64,000 nt of DNA from Bacteroides eggerthii (GCF_025146565.1 NZ_CP102258.1:1706001-1770000), one strand, 5' to 3'; shown: positions 1-8,587, numbered from the stretch's first letter. Program-made: numbers and translations. The notes: generated from the sequence alone by a model not told the origin.

Positions 1-609
1 GGAGTCGGTTCCTTGTCAGCGCAACTGGCAAAGACTTGTTTTACTAATATGCCCGACTCTTTGAGTCCGCTGCTTACAGCGGTGAATCGTGCAGACTTCA
101 TCGACTTTCTGGAGAGTAAGATGAAAGCGGAAGTCACGAATCGCTTTGGCGGCAAATCGGAAATGACGGAGCTTACTTCCGACTATATCTGTGTGCAGGT
201 AACACCCCGGAGTTCCTGGCAAATGAAACTTCTGGCAGTGAATGATAGCACCCGGCTCATCTGTACTGTCTCCACTGTGTGCGCCCCTGTTTGTGACAGT
301 CATATTAATTTCTATACTACCGACTGGAAAGAATTGCCATCTACATCTTATCTGCCATCAGTGCCCGATATGGACAACTTCATTGCACCCGCTTCTGATA
401 CGGCAGATGTATATCGGTATCAAGATGCCCGCCTTCAGGCTGATATGCTTTTGATGAAAGCGGATCTTTCGAGTAAGGATGCCACACTGACCTTTACTTT
501 CACTACTCCTGACTATATGGAAAAAGAAGCGGCAGAAAAACTAAAACCGTTTCTCCGCCGCCCTGTAAGTTATGTTTGGAAAGAAGGAAAATTCGTTCTT
601 GCTGAATAA
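1..609 (+). CDS. DUF3256 family protein, 5' end outside window
   Basis: The frame is open to the left edge, and the first residues read GVGSLSAQ, like the end of a signal peptide, so the start codon lies upstream and the TTG at 13 is not the real start. The remaining ~198 residues resemble the DUF3256 family of secreted Bacteroides proteins of unknown function. The gene ends 20 bp before the convergently transcribed YitT gene. It belongs to the chromosome left of the tRNA-Gly fragment. The family assignment is by recognition only. Confidence 0.75.
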   Translation, partial: GVGSLSAQLAKTCFTNMPDSLSPLLTAVNRADFIDFLESKMKAEVTNRFGGKSEMTELTSDYICVQVTPRSSWQMKLLAVNDSTRLICTVSTVCAPVCDSHINFYTTDWKELPSTSYLPSVPDMDNFIAPASDTADVYRYQDARLQADMLLMKADLSSKDATLTFTFTTPDYMEKEAAEKLKPFLRRPVSYVWKEGKFVLAE

Positions 610-628
610 GCGCTTGCCGACTGGTGTC

Positions 629-1513
629 TTATTTCACTTTTATCTTGTCAAATCCTTCTCCATATACTCCGATCACTTGACTCTGTGATACAAAAGCATT
701 CGGGTCTATGTCTTTTATCAACCGGAAGATGATGGTCGACTCGCGTTTCTTGGCAAGGACAAACAGCATTTTGATCTCCTTGCCGGTGTAGAATCCGGAA
801 GCGTTGATAACTGTGGCGCCCCGGTGGGGATATACATTGATATGTTTGGCTATCTCTTCATACTTTTCGCTGATGATGAAGAACTGTACGGACTGGCGTG
901 CGCTGTTCACTACCTGATCCAATACGAAACTGCAAATGTACAGGGTGACGTAGCCGTATACTACTTTCTCCCAGTCTTTCAGTACAAAATAGCTGGAGGA
1001 GATAATGATGAGATCGCAAATCAGCATTACCCGCCCCAATGTGATGTCTCTATATTTATTGATGATAGCGGCGATAATATCTGTTCCGCCCGTACTTCCA
1101 TTGGAAGAGAAAGCGATGCCGATACCGCCTCCGCAAAAAGATGCGCCGATGACACATGCCATGAAAGGCTGGTCGTGCAGCAGTTGGACATTGGCTGTCA
1201 GTTGTTGAATGATGGACAGAAAGGAGGTCAAGGTAAAGACGGCAAAGATTGTCTTAATGCTGAATTTCCATCCTAAAATGCGGATAGCGAGCAGTAGCAA
1301 TATAAAATTAATACCGAAATAAACATATTGTACCGGTAATCCCGTTGCGAAATATACCAGTGAGGCAATACCCGGTACTCCACCTGTGGTAATGTCGTTG
1401 GGAAGCAGGAAAACTGTCCACCCTATACCGTACATAACCATGCCTAAAGCAATCATTAGATAATCCCGCATTTCGCGGAAAATGTTTTGTCGGGAAGGAA
1501 TGTTCACATTCAT
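629..1513 (-). CDS. YitT family membrane protein
   Basis: A 294-residue protein with five or six hydrophobic segments in the first ~200 residues, glycine-rich motifs (GGVPGIA, GGGIGIAF, GSTGGTDI) typical of the YitT/DUF161 family, and a C-terminal soluble DUF2179 domain (about residues 215-290). Family members are inner-membrane proteins, probably transporters of unknown substrate. The length is normal and the gene looks intact. It is an ordinary chromosomal gene and gives the flanking context of the insertion. Start ATG at 1513. Confidence 0.85.
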   Translation of the reverse strand: MNVNIPSRQNIFREMRDYLMIALGMVMYGIGWTVFLLPNDITTGGVPGIASLVYFATGLPVQYVYFGINFILLLLAIRILGWKFSIKTIFAVFTLTSFLSIIQQLTANVQLLHDQPFMACVIGASFCGGGIGIAFSSNGSTGGTDIIAAIINKYRDITLGRVMLICDLIIISSSYFVLKDWEKVVYGYVTLYICSFVLDQVVNSARQSVQFFIISEKYEEIAKHINVYPHRGATVINASGFYTGKEIKMLFVLAKKRESTIIFRLIKDIDPNAFVSQSQVIGVYGEGFDKIKVK

Positions 1514-1643
1514 TGTAGTTTGCAGCTAAATTTGCGGCAAAGATAGATATTTTCTTAATTTCAAGAGATAATGCTGCCGGGTATTATTGAAGCTGGATGA
1601 ATAAAATTTTAAACCATAGCCAAATCGGAAGTGCCTAAAAACA

Positions 1644-1681
1644 AAAATCAGATAGAAATCTTGCGATAACTATCTGATTTT
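1644..1681 (-). terminator. Hairpin downstream of the tRNA-Gly fragment
   Basis: A 12-bp perfect inverted repeat, AAAATCAGATAG and CTATCTGATTTT, with a 14-base loop lies just 3' of the tRNA fragment on the minus strand. This is what a rho-independent terminator of the original tRNA gene would look like. It belongs to the chromosomal side of the junction. Confidence 0.6.
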
Positions 1682-1687
1682 CAGAAG

Positions 1688-1732
1688 AGCGGAAGACGGG
1701 GCTCAAACCCGCGACCCTCAGCTTGGAAGGCT
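1688..1732 (-). other. 3' fragment of tRNA-Gly(TCC): probable attachment site
   Basis: On the minus strand the bases read as the 3' half of a tRNA: anticodon loop CTTCCAA (anticodon TCC, glycine), the 3' anticodon strand, variable loop, a T arm that folds as GCGGG/CCCGT, the 3' acceptor strand CTTCCGC and a discriminator T. The T-loop reads TTTGAGC instead of the usual TTCGAnn, so it is slightly decayed. The 5' half is missing and AT-rich DNA follows instead. Site-specific integration at the 3' end of a tRNA gene leaves exactly such a partial copy on the downstream chromosomal side, so the element should lie to the right. Confidence 0.65.
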
Positions 1733-1891
1733 CTTTGATAATACTATTCAATTATTTGATTGTTAGTCTGTTAATTACTTCTATAAAAGTCAATAGAACA
1801 ACTATTGACCAACATTGGTAAGGTTTATACAATACCAATAGCAGCATTTAGTAATGCTAAGTTTCTTGTTTCTTTCTCATAACAATTTCTA

Positions 1892-2317
1892 TTATTTTAA
1901 AATATCACATTTGCTCCAGAAGGTAGAGCCTAAAATAGCATAGTCCTCTTCAACACTCTTATCAACAAAGAATAGTTCAGAGTTAGGGTGTCCCTCATAT
2001 TCAAAATTGAGTTTGACTGCCTTACACTCCCTAAACTTATTATCACTGCACCAAACAACTTTCTTCCCAACATAATGGAATGTATCTTCCAGTGAAATAC
2101 TATTTACATAAGAAGGAAGAAAGGGAAGTGAGCTATTATATTCAGGTTTTATATTTACTTCTCCTATATCATTATTCAAAAGTGAATCCCTCTGCTTACC
2201 TATTTTGAAGAAAGCCAAGAAAGTAGGGCTAATCAAATTGTGTTTCATTCTTTTGTCAAGAAGGAATGTAAAGCCAATGCCTTTTATGCGTATAAACAAA
2301 CTTCTCTTATCTTGCAT
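1892..2317 (-). CDS. Degenerate retropepsin-like protein
   Basis: A 141-residue protein of unknown function. Residues around FLLDKRMKHNLI align by eye with FLIDTGATHNTL of the intact retropepsin-like gene at 2824-3234, and ILGSTFW near the C-terminus resembles the conserved ILG of such folds. The aspartate is kept but the T-G of the catalytic DTG is replaced by K-R, so it is unlikely to cut peptides. I chose the ATG at 2317 (MQDKRS) over an upstream one because the extra N-terminus is read inside the preceding gene. It overlaps that gene by 11 bp, suggesting one operon. Confidence 0.55.
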   Translation of the reverse strand: MQDKRSLFIRIKGIGFTFLLDKRMKHNLISPTFLAFFKIGKQRDSLLNNDIGEVNIKPEYNSSLPFLPSYVNSISLEDTFHYVGKKVVWCSDNKFRECKAVKLNFEYEGHPNSELFFVDKSVEEDYAILGSTFWSKCDILK

Positions 2318-2837
2318 ATTGGGAAATTCTTTCTTGTGGTAGCTTGCAATAATTTGAAGGATAAACTGTACTTGCCTCATAATTACCATACTTAATCTCA
2401 AGTACACAAAAATCCTCTAAGATACCATCCACCTCTGCTATTCTAACTTCACCTATGTCTGTTTCCAAGATTGCCAAATTTGTCTGAGGAAATGAACAGC
2501 TATTTCCCTGTTTTTCAATTTTCCAAAATGTTCCAGACTTTATGATATGGGTAGTATAACAGTCTGTACCTACTATAACCCTGTTTCCCTGTATTTTAGC
2601 TGTTATTTGGTTTAACTCATATTTCTGTGGAGGAGAATAATTATAGTCAATGAGGTAAGATTTGATTATTGGGTCTTTACAAATATATGTAATGCCATCC
2701 CTCAAAAAAGGTTTTATCATATATGCAGTATCTTTCTCTACAACATCTTCTTGATTCTCATTTTGCTTATTGCTTTGCAATGTGCATCCCATTAGGCAAA
2801 GAAGCAATAAAAAAATAATCCAACTATTCTTTTTCAT
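2307..2837 (-). CDS. Small lipoprotein of unknown function
   Basis: A 176-residue protein with a clear lipoprotein signal: two N-terminal lysines, a hydrophobic run and the lipobox LMGC at about residues 15-18, followed by a polar, Asn/Gln-rich linker. The mature part shows no family I recognise. It overlaps the genes on both sides by about 11-14 bp, so it is probably co-translated with the two retropepsin-like genes, which places at least one partner of that set in the cell envelope. Base composition is low GC, like the rest of the 1.7-7.3 kb island. Confidence 0.6.
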   Translation of the reverse strand: MKKNSWIIFLLLLCLMGCTLQSNKQNENQEDVVEKDTAYMIKPFLRDGITYICKDPIIKSYLIDYNYSPPQKYELNQITAKIQGNRVIVGTDCYTTHIIKSGTFWKIEKQGNSCSFPQTNLAILETDIGEVRIAEVDGILEDFCVLEIKYGNYEASTVYPSNYCKLPQERISQYAR

Positions 2838-3234
2838 CTGTAACTTTCATTTGTTCAAAATCTATAATCCATTTATTCTCTATGAGGAATTGTACCCCAA
2901 GTACTCCATGAATCTGTATTCCAGTTTCATCCTGCACTTGTCTTATTGCCCCAGAAGCATCCAAAACTGAAAAAGTGGAAGTATAATCCCTCCCTTCAAA
3001 ATTGAATGTAGCTTCAATGATAGGAGTTTCTTTGTAATGTCCCTCTATCCCCATTGTTCTATATATTCCTTCAAGTAGCTTAAACTCACTTTTAAAATGT
3101 TCATATACAAAATCAAATAGGGTGTTATGAGTAGCACCAGTATCAATCAAGAAACAAAGGTTATTTGTTTTTCCTGATGTCAGTATCAGTGGTAAACCTG
3201 CTTTTTGCAGACCAAATGTTAGTGGAAATTCCAT
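2824..3234 (-). CDS. Retropepsin-like aspartyl protease
   Basis: A 136-residue single-domain protein with the aspartyl-protease signature: FLIDTGATHNTL at about residues 28-39 (catalytic D-T-G) and the flap-side hydrophobic-Gly motif HGVLGVQFL near residue 110. Length fits a retropepsin-like domain that acts as a dimer. There is no signal peptide, so it would be cytosolic unless secreted otherwise. The start at 3234 (MEFPLTF) avoids overlap with the upstream gene; an in-frame ATG at 3261 is the alternative. Substrate unknown. A catalytically degenerate relative is two genes downstream. Confidence 0.65.
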   Translation of the reverse strand: MEFPLTFGLQKAGLPLILTSGKTNNLCFLIDTGATHNTLFDFVYEHFKSEFKLLEGIYRTMGIEGHYKETPIIEATFNFEGRDYTSTFSVLDASGAIRQVQDETGIQIHGVLGVQFLIENKWIIDFEQMKVTDEKE

Positions 3235-3245
3235 TTTTATTTTGT

Positions 3246-3872
3246 TTATTCTATATTCCAATAATTACTTTCATCTCCTTCAAAAGTATCAATAGTTTGG
3301 TCTTCCCACTCCTCTTTGTCATTTAATGAAGAAGATTTATTGCTATTATCATTAGTAAATAAGTTATTTCTTTTAGTGGAAGTGGCTTTCTGAGGAAATG
3401 AATACTCTTCTAAATCAAAATTAGGCATAAACTCAAAATCAATGGGTAGGTTTATTCTACTCATTGGGTCAATTATATATGCTACTTCTGTTCCTTTGTA
3501 TCTTCCTGCAATTTTTACAGCATTATTATTACCCCATATCTTAAAAGATTCAAGTGGCAAAATATAGTCAAGATTAGGATAAATGGCTATTTTACCCAAG
3601 GTATCAATTACCCCCCAATGAATATTATCCATCAATTTAACTCGGGCATAGCCACAAATAAATTGAGGGTCACACCAAATGTATGTTCCAAATGAAACTA
3701 TCTGCTTTTCTGTGATATTAATATAAGCATATTGATATTTCTCATTTCTGACTAATGACAAGCCACAACTAAAAGGGTACATTTCCTTATATTTAGGAGT
3801 GATAGCAATTCTCCCAGATGGATATTTTGCACCAAATAGATTGTTCTTTTGAAAGACAATAAGGTCACTCAT
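3246..3872 (-). CDS. WG-repeat-like protein
   Basis: A 208-residue protein whose first 150 residues show a loose repeat of WG-repeat type (F.AKYPSGRIAI.PKY.EMYPFSCGLSLV, then HWGVIDTLGKIAIYPNLDYILPL), a beta-rich fold often found in Bacteroidetes accessory proteins. The last ~50 residues are acidic and low complexity. No signal peptide. It is the first gene of a minus-strand operon with the protease and lipoprotein genes, and follows a long structured leader (3885-4090) with a good promoter at 4132-4160. Confidence 0.55.
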   Translation of the reverse strand: MSDLIVFQKNNLFGAKYPSGRIAITPKYKEMYPFSCGLSLVRNEKYQYAYINITEKQIVSFGTYIWCDPQFICGYARVKLMDNIHWGVIDTLGKIAIYPNLDYILPLESFKIWGNNNAVKIAGRYKGTEVAYIIDPMSRINLPIDFEFMPNFDLEEYSFPQKATSTKRNNLFTNDNSNKSSSLNDKEEWEDQTIDTFEGDESNYWNIE

Positions 3873-3884
3873 TTTGCTCTTTTT

Positions 3885-4090
3885 GTAGCCATACTACAAA
3901 AAAGAAAGTGTGGTACTTTCCTGCTGAGTCCAAGGTATCACCACAACACCTACAATCACAAACAAGGAAAGCCCACACCTGATGGTATGAGCATTCACTC
4001 CCTTACTGCTGTGATTGTTAGTCTTCAAAGTGGTGATTTTAGGACTTCACAAGTAAGAAGCAAACACTTCTTTTTCTAATATGTCTTGTT
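3885..4090 (-). ncRNA. Structured 5' leader, copy 1 of 2
   Basis: Read on the minus strand, this begins with CAAGACATATTAGAAA and a GAAG-rich stretch, then contains long-range complementary arms (ATCACCAC pairing with GTGGTGAT; GACTAACAATCAC with GTGATTGTAG; GAAGTC with GGACTC imperfectly). The same 5' block and the same arm order recur at 51453-51695 ahead of the cargo operon. It lies between a promoter and the start codon of the WG-repeat gene, so it should be transcribed as a leader of roughly 240 nt. It could be a cis-acting RNA or a processed small RNA; the family is not known to me. Confidence 0.5.
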
Positions 4091-4131
4091 AAACTTCTAT
4101 TTCATTAGCAATCATTTGATTGTTTCTGTTG

Positions 4132-4160
4132 CAAAGTTAAGACTTTCCACATATAAACAA
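4132..4160 (-). promoter_or_regulatory. Bacteroidales promoter for leader and WG-repeat operon
   Basis: On the minus strand a TTG (4158-4160) and a TAACTTTG -7 box (4132-4139) are 18 bp apart, a near-ideal match to the Bacteroides consensus. Transcription would begin a few bases beyond, about 45 nt before the conserved block of the leader. Confidence 0.6.
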
Positions 4161-4811
4161 TCATCCGAAGACTACTTTTAATAGGTTTTCAGACCATATT
4201 AGCACCATAGGCATGAGCTTATTCTCTTATCTGTCATTAAGGCTCTTGAAGTGGAAAAGTAATAATAACCTTCATATCCACCAGTGGCAAATGTACCATT
4301 AATTCTATTACATATCTCTGATTCTCATATCTTTTCAAAATAAAAGTCCCAATTCCTTACAAGAACCGAGGCTTACAACAATAATAAACACAATACAAAG
4401 GCTACTCACCTTTATCTCTCTTTAGCCATTATACACATGAATATCAATCCAATAGTGATATTCAAAATGCCTTTTATCATTATCTCCATGTTATAATCAG
4501 TTCAAATATCTTAATACCCAACTACAGCCAGCTACTCCAGAAGGAAAAACAAGAAAAAGATGGAAGACATTTCATATCCAATCTTTCTTCCAAACTACCT
4601 TCTGGAGCTTATTTTCCAGTTCTCCATTCAGCCACCATAGAAAATACCCCTTGCTTACTTCCTATATAAATATAACCAAGTAAGTGTGAAGTGTCGAATT
4701 TTTATTTTTATTCCTATAAGGTACATTACAAGTTTTTTCGACACTACAGAATTTCCTAATATAATGGATAAATAAGAGCAAATACTCCAGAAAGGAATGG
4801 GAATTATAAGA
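4161..4811. other. AT-rich stretch without a convincing gene
   Basis: About 650 bp of low-GC DNA. The only open frame (63 codons on the minus strand ending at 4655) has no ribosome-binding site, no recognisable motif and a skewed composition, so I do not call it. No clear repeat or RNA feature was found by eye. Confidence 0.5.
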
Positions 4812-5864
4812 TTATTGTATAAACCATGAATATTCATTTTCTCCATACAGAGCCTTATTTAGCCCTTCTGTAAGTTGTGTGGCATTCAGTGACCTATCCA
4901 AGAAATTATCTATATAGCTGCTTTTGTTGGCTCCAGTGAGCAGATTATATACATTCCACATGGAAACAGCATTCTGATTCTCAGGAAGAGCAAAGTTATC
5001 ATCATTGTAATATGCCTTGGCTACAAGCCCTATCTGTGTATCAGTCATCAGCATTTGAGGAAGCCTTTTCTTCTGTTCAACTGGGAGATATTGATATAAT
5101 CTACTCTTACCCAAAAACTGTGCAAACTGCTGTTCAGTCATATAACTATCTTTATATGTACTCATGTAGTATAGGTGTTTGGCTATGTTGTATTCTTGAA
5201 ATAGCCTCATCACTGAACTAAATAAATCAGCAGTACTCATCACCTTTAACTCAGACTTGTAACCATCAGTTGAGACACACATATTACAGCAAACTAAGTT
5301 CTTAAAGCCTATAAATACCTTGAATTTTTCTACACTTTTCTTACTATACAAGTTTTCATGATTATATGCCCTTACTCCACCAATAGTAAGATTCAATCTA
5401 TTGCCTATTATATCTTCATGGATAGTGGGAATCTCAAAGCAGAACATCATTCTTTCATAATAAATGGTCTTGTCTGATTCAAGTAAATCCTTCACTGGTT
5501 TATGAATAGCTTCGGGTGTTCTGCCTTTAATGACATGGCTTACTCTGATAGCTGGTTCTTCAATCCTCTCATTGGGAAATATCTGATTGGCAGCTTCCCA
5601 AACCATTTCAATAAATGAAGGGTGACTGATAGTTATCTCATTATCCTTGCTGAATACTGGCACTACACATTCTTTCCTTAGATGCTGTATAGTGACTTCT
5701 TTGGTATTGGCTTCTATAAAAGGTAATCTTTTGTTTTCCCTTCTGGAGCTGATAATTTCAGTCTCTATAGTTTCAACTGGGGTTTCAATCTCAAACTTTG
5801 GCTGACTAAATGTTTGCATCAACATATTAGTTCTGTGTACTGGCATTAACTGCATTGCTTCCAT
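4812..5864 (-). CDS. DUF3871 family protein
   Basis: A 350-residue protein with the hallmark run of the DUF3871 family found in Bacteroidetes mobile elements: IEANT..VT..HL, VPVFSKDNE.TISH..FIE, RVSHVIKGR.PEAIHKP, YYERM.F..EIP, IGGVRAYN.ENLYSKK, FKVFIGF and CCNMCVSTDGY. Function is unknown; such genes sit next to RecA-like ATPases in phage or plasmid-like islands, as here. I use the ATG at 5864 (MEAMQL) because the longer frame reads back through the upstream ATPase gene; the two still overlap by 38 bp, implying co-translation. Confidence 0.75.
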   Translation of the reverse strand: MEAMQLMPVHRTNMLMQTFSQPKFEIETPVETIETEIISSRRENKRLPFIEANTKEVTIQHLRKECVVPVFSKDNEITISHPSFIEMVWEAANQIFPNERIEEPAIRVSHVIKGRTPEAIHKPVKDLLESDKTIYYERMMFCFEIPTIHEDIIGNRLNLTIGGVRAYNHENLYSKKSVEKFKVFIGFKNLVCCNMCVSTDGYKSELKVMSTADLFSSVMRLFQEYNIAKHLYYMSTYKDSYMTEQQFAQFLGKSRLYQYLPVEQKKRLPQMLMTDTQIGLVAKAYYNDDNFALPENQNAVSMWNVYNLLTGANKSSYIDNFLDRSLNATQLTEGLNKALYGENEYSWFIQ

Positions 5865-6717
5865 AATGTATAAAATTAGGATTATAGTTGATAATAGGTT
5901 TATTGCTCTCTTCTTGTAACTGCATCTTCTTCTGCATGAAATCTGATGTAAGTTGCTGATACCATTCTGGGTATTGGTGATAAATGGAGGTAAGTTCTTC
6001 AATGGTTTTAGCCTGATTTATCTTCTGCTTTATCATATCCAAGTTTACTCCATTATTGCACCAATCCAGTATTATTTGCCCAGTAGTGGGTGTAATAGTA
6101 AAGTCTGGTTTACCCATGAATAGACTTGTTCTATCCTTTGATGCAATGGCTTGATGCTTCATGTTAATATCAAGGACTATGGTAAATTCATAATCTATTC
6201 CATCCCTCATGACAGCTTTTAACCCCACTTTCTCTGGAATCATCTTGCCATTTTTTTCACTAAGAACATAATCCTGCTTGCACCTCATAGTACAAATAAC
6301 ATGGCTTGGAGATTGTAGAATCTTCTGCATGAAGGCATTAATTCTTGGTGTAATCTTCTGCCAGTTAGTGAATGAATTGCCTTGTAGATTAGCATGATAC
6401 TCCAGAAGGTTATCCCAACACTGAGAGATACTATCAATGATTATCACCTCCATTTTAGCATCCTCACATACTTTTACAGCTTCAATATAGGCTTCAGGTG
6501 TAAAGTTGTCTTGAAGGGGTAATACATTGTAGTTGCCTAAACTGGCATACAAATCAGCACTTCCATTCTCACTGTCTATGATGGCTATTTTAGTCCAATC
6601 TTTAGTCAGACCATAGGCTAATAATAAGGCTGAATAGGTCTTTCCTGAGCCTGCACAGCCTTGTAGAGCAAGCTTTATCTTAGCCTGCTTCTTTGATGAT
6701 ACTCTTAAATTTAACAT
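5827..6717 (-). CDS. RecA-like AAA ATPase
   Basis: A 296-residue protein with a Walker A motif at about residues 20-29 (GCAGSGKTYS), Walker B at VIIIDSIS near residue 94, and Q/R-rich sensor-like residues later (TMRCKQDYV). This is the AAA_24 / phage nucleotide-binding type that often accompanies recombination or single-strand-binding genes in phages. It overlaps the DUF3871 gene, and the pair resembles the recombination module of a small mobile element. The likely role is DNA-dependent ATPase work on recombination intermediates; that is inference from family and neighbour. Confidence 0.7.
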   Translation of the reverse strand: MLNLRVSSKKQAKIKLALQGCAGSGKTYSALLLAYGLTKDWTKIAIIDSENGSADLYASLGNYNVLPLQDNFTPEAYIEAVKVCEDAKMEVIIIDSISQCWDNLLEYHANLQGNSFTNWQKITPRINAFMQKILQSPSHVICTMRCKQDYVLSEKNGKMIPEKVGLKAVMRDGIDYEFTIVLDINMKHQAIASKDRTSLFMGKPDFTITPTTGQIILDWCNNGVNLDMIKQKINQAKTIEELTSIYHQYPEWYQQLTSDFMQKKMQLQEESNKPIINYNPNFIHYGSNAVNASTQN

Positions 6718-6737
6718 ATAAATTAATAATTAATTAG

Positions 6738-6745
6738 TAAATTTG
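6738..6745 (+). promoter_or_regulatory. -7 box for the 6769 gene
   Basis: TAAATTTG matches the Bacteroidales -7 consensus TAnnTTTG and lies 24 bp before the ATG at 6769, in the short divergent gap with the ATPase gene. No clear -33 TTG is visible. Confidence 0.4.
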
Positions 6746-6768
6746 CATTGTTAAAAATACATAGATGC

Positions 6769-7278
6769 ATGAAAACAATAACTTTAGAACAACTTATAGA
6801 AGAAGGTTCCGAAATAAAAAAACAGATTTCATATATTAATGTCCCTGCTGGAGTAATAAGAACTTATAGAGCTTATCAGTTAAGTGATAATCAAAAATAT
6901 GAAACATGGAAAAATATGACTATAAGATTTCTCTCTGTCAATTTTCCTGGAGATAGATGCATTAATGATTTTGAGAAAACTTCTGAAGAATTCTCAAAAT
7001 CATACAAATCTCCCATTGTATTTGATAAAATGTTAGGTATATTAAATTCATGCTTAATTATTCCTCAAGTTCCAATAGCATCAAAAGAAGCAAGTATGAT
7101 TGACAAATCAATCCATGTAAATGTGAATCAGAATCAGTCACAACAACAAACTATTGCATTTGAGATTTTTGTTGAAGCTATAAAAGATGAACTTACAGGT
7201 AAGCAGCAAAAAGAAATCAAAGAAATTATTATTAATAAACAAACAGGCATATTAAAGATGAAAATAAAATCCAAATAA
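6769..7278 (+). CDS. Unknown AT-rich island protein
   Basis: A 169-residue hydrophilic protein with no family I recognise. The middle contains a glutamine/asparagine-rich stretch (NVNQNQSQQQT) and the C-terminus is lysine-rich, ending KMKIKSK. There is no signal peptide or membrane segment. It is the only plus-strand gene of the AT-rich island and diverges from the ATPase/DUF3871 pair, so it might regulate or assist them. ATG at 6769 is preferred to an upstream non-ATG start because of the -7 box at 6738. Confidence 0.5.
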   Translation: MKTITLEQLIEEGSEIKKQISYINVPAGVIRTYRAYQLSDNQKYETWKNMTIRFLSVNFPGDRCINDFEKTSEEFSKSYKSPIVFDKMLGILNSCLIIPQVPIASKEASMIDKSIHVNVNQNQSQQQTIAFEIFVEAIKDELTGKQQKEIKEIIINKQTGILKMKIKSK

Positions 7279-7395
7279 ATACAACTAAATATGCTTTATA
7301 TCAGTTCTTTATAGGGTAGTTATTTCTTTCAGTTGTTTTCACTATTTTCTGTTAATTGGTTCTTTTTGGGTACATTTTTGTTTCTTGTTTGTTTC

Positions 7396-7424
7396 TTGAT
7401 TTCAGTTTTAATTCGTACATTTGC
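7396..7424 (+). promoter_or_regulatory. Integrase promoter, overlapping a GTANNTTTGC core
   Basis: TTG at 7396-7398 and TACATTTG at 7416-7423 are 17 bp apart and lie 33 bp upstream of the integrase ATG. The ten bases GTACATTTGC (7415-7424) also match the GTANNTTTGC core used by CTnDOT-like integrases and are flanked by CGTA and TACG. The promoter reading is solid; the att reading is only possible. Confidence 0.55.
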
Positions 7425-7456
7425 ATACGAAAAATAACGAATGAAAGAATACGATT

Positions 7457-8587
7457 ATGCCACGAATAAAGAAGCCTAAAAAAGTAAAAGAACCAATCCG
7501 TCTTCGGATGAAGGATTTGTCCGATGGCAGCAAAAGTCTGTATCTGGATATATACCGCAACGGCAAACGGACATACGAGTACCTGAAGCTGTATCTTATT
7601 CCGGGAACGGACAGCAATACCCGTCGGCAAAATGAAATAACAATGGCTGCCGCAAATGCCATCAAGTCGAAACGTATTATCGAGCTGACCAGTGGTGAAG
7701 CCGGTATCGTGAACCATACGGATAAGATTTATCTGCTGGACTGGATGCAAACCTATCTGGAGTACCAAGAGAAACGCGACAAGAAGGGCATCGGTCAAAT
7801 CAAAGCCGTTACCCATATCCTGAAAGAATATGCAGGGGAAAGATTTATATTGGATCGGGTTGACCTCGCTTTTTGCCAAGGCTATATCGACTACATGCTG
7901 ACAACCTTCCGCCCTAAAGGAAAGCCGATAGCAGCTTCTACACGCAACACCTATTATCAGATATTCAATGGCGCCCTGAATGCTGCCGTTCGGGCTAAAC
8001 GGTTGTTGAGAAATCCGTTTAACGAGATGGAAAAGTCGGAGAAGCCCAAAATGCCGGAAAGCGTGCGGTCCTATATGACCATCGAAGAGGTACGGGCATT
8101 GATTGCCACTCCGATGCAGGAAGGGAGGGTAAAAAATGCCTATCTGTTCTCCTGCTTCTGCGGACTGCGTATCAGCGATATTGTCGGCCTGAAATGGAAG
8201 AATGTCTTTGTCGATAACGGCCAATACCGTCTGGCGGTAGCTATGCAGAAGACCAAAGAACCGATTTACCTGCCACTCTCCAACGAGGCGTTGAAATGGA
8301 TGCCGGAGCGTGAGGACAAGGCTGCAGACGATCCTGTGTTCAACCTGCCTTCAAATATCAATCAGTATCTCAGACCGTGGGCCGAAGCGGCCGGAATCAC
8401 CAAGCGTTTTACTTTTCACACCGCCCGGCATACATTCGCGACCATGATGCTGACGCTCGGTGCGGATCTCTATACCGTATCGAAGCTGCTTGGCCATACC
8501 TCCGTGAGAATGACACAGGTGTACGCCAAAATCATCAACCAGAAAAAAGACGAAGCAGTCAATTTGGTTAACGGCCTATTCGACTGA
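7457..8587 (+). CDS. Tyrosine recombinase (integrase)
   Basis: A 376-residue site-specific recombinase. The N-terminal third holds an Arm-DNA-binding type domain (SKSLYLDIYRNGKRTYEYL) and a SAM-like core-binding domain (about 95-200). The catalytic domain carries all family residues: R238 in GLRISD, H321 and R324 in HTARHT, H347 in LGHTS and nucleophile Y356 in VYAK. Length is normal for Bacteroides ICE integrases. It probably catalyses integration and excision of this element; whether its target is the tRNA-Gly at 1688 or a site near 7415 is open. It begins a plus-strand integration/replication module. Confidence 0.92.
   Translation: MPRIKKPKKVKEPIRLRMKDLSDGSKSLYLDIYRNGKRTYEYLKLYLIPGTDSNTRRQNEITMAAANAIKSKRIIELTSGEAGIVNHTDKIYLLDWMQTYLEYQEKRDKKGIGQIKAVTHILKEYAGERFILDRVDLAFCQGYIDYMLTTFRPKGKPIAASTRNTYYQIFNGALNAAVRAKRLLRNPFNEMEKSEKPKMPESVRSYMTIEEVRALIATPMQEGRVKNAYLFSCFCGLRISDIVGLKWKNVFVDNGQYRLAVAMQKTKEPIYLPLSNEALKWMPEREDKAADDPVFNLPSNINQYLRPWAEAAGITKRFTFHTARHTFATMMLTLGADLYTVSKLLGHTSVRMTQVYAKIINQKKDEAVNLVNGLFD

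Noticed and set aside
3885..4090. Retron msr-msd for the two structured leaders
   Set aside because: No reverse transcriptase adjacent to either; the only RT in the window belongs to the group II intron.
4655..4846. 63-codon minus-strand frame
   Set aside because: No ribosome site or motif, and it overlaps the end of the DUF3871 gene.
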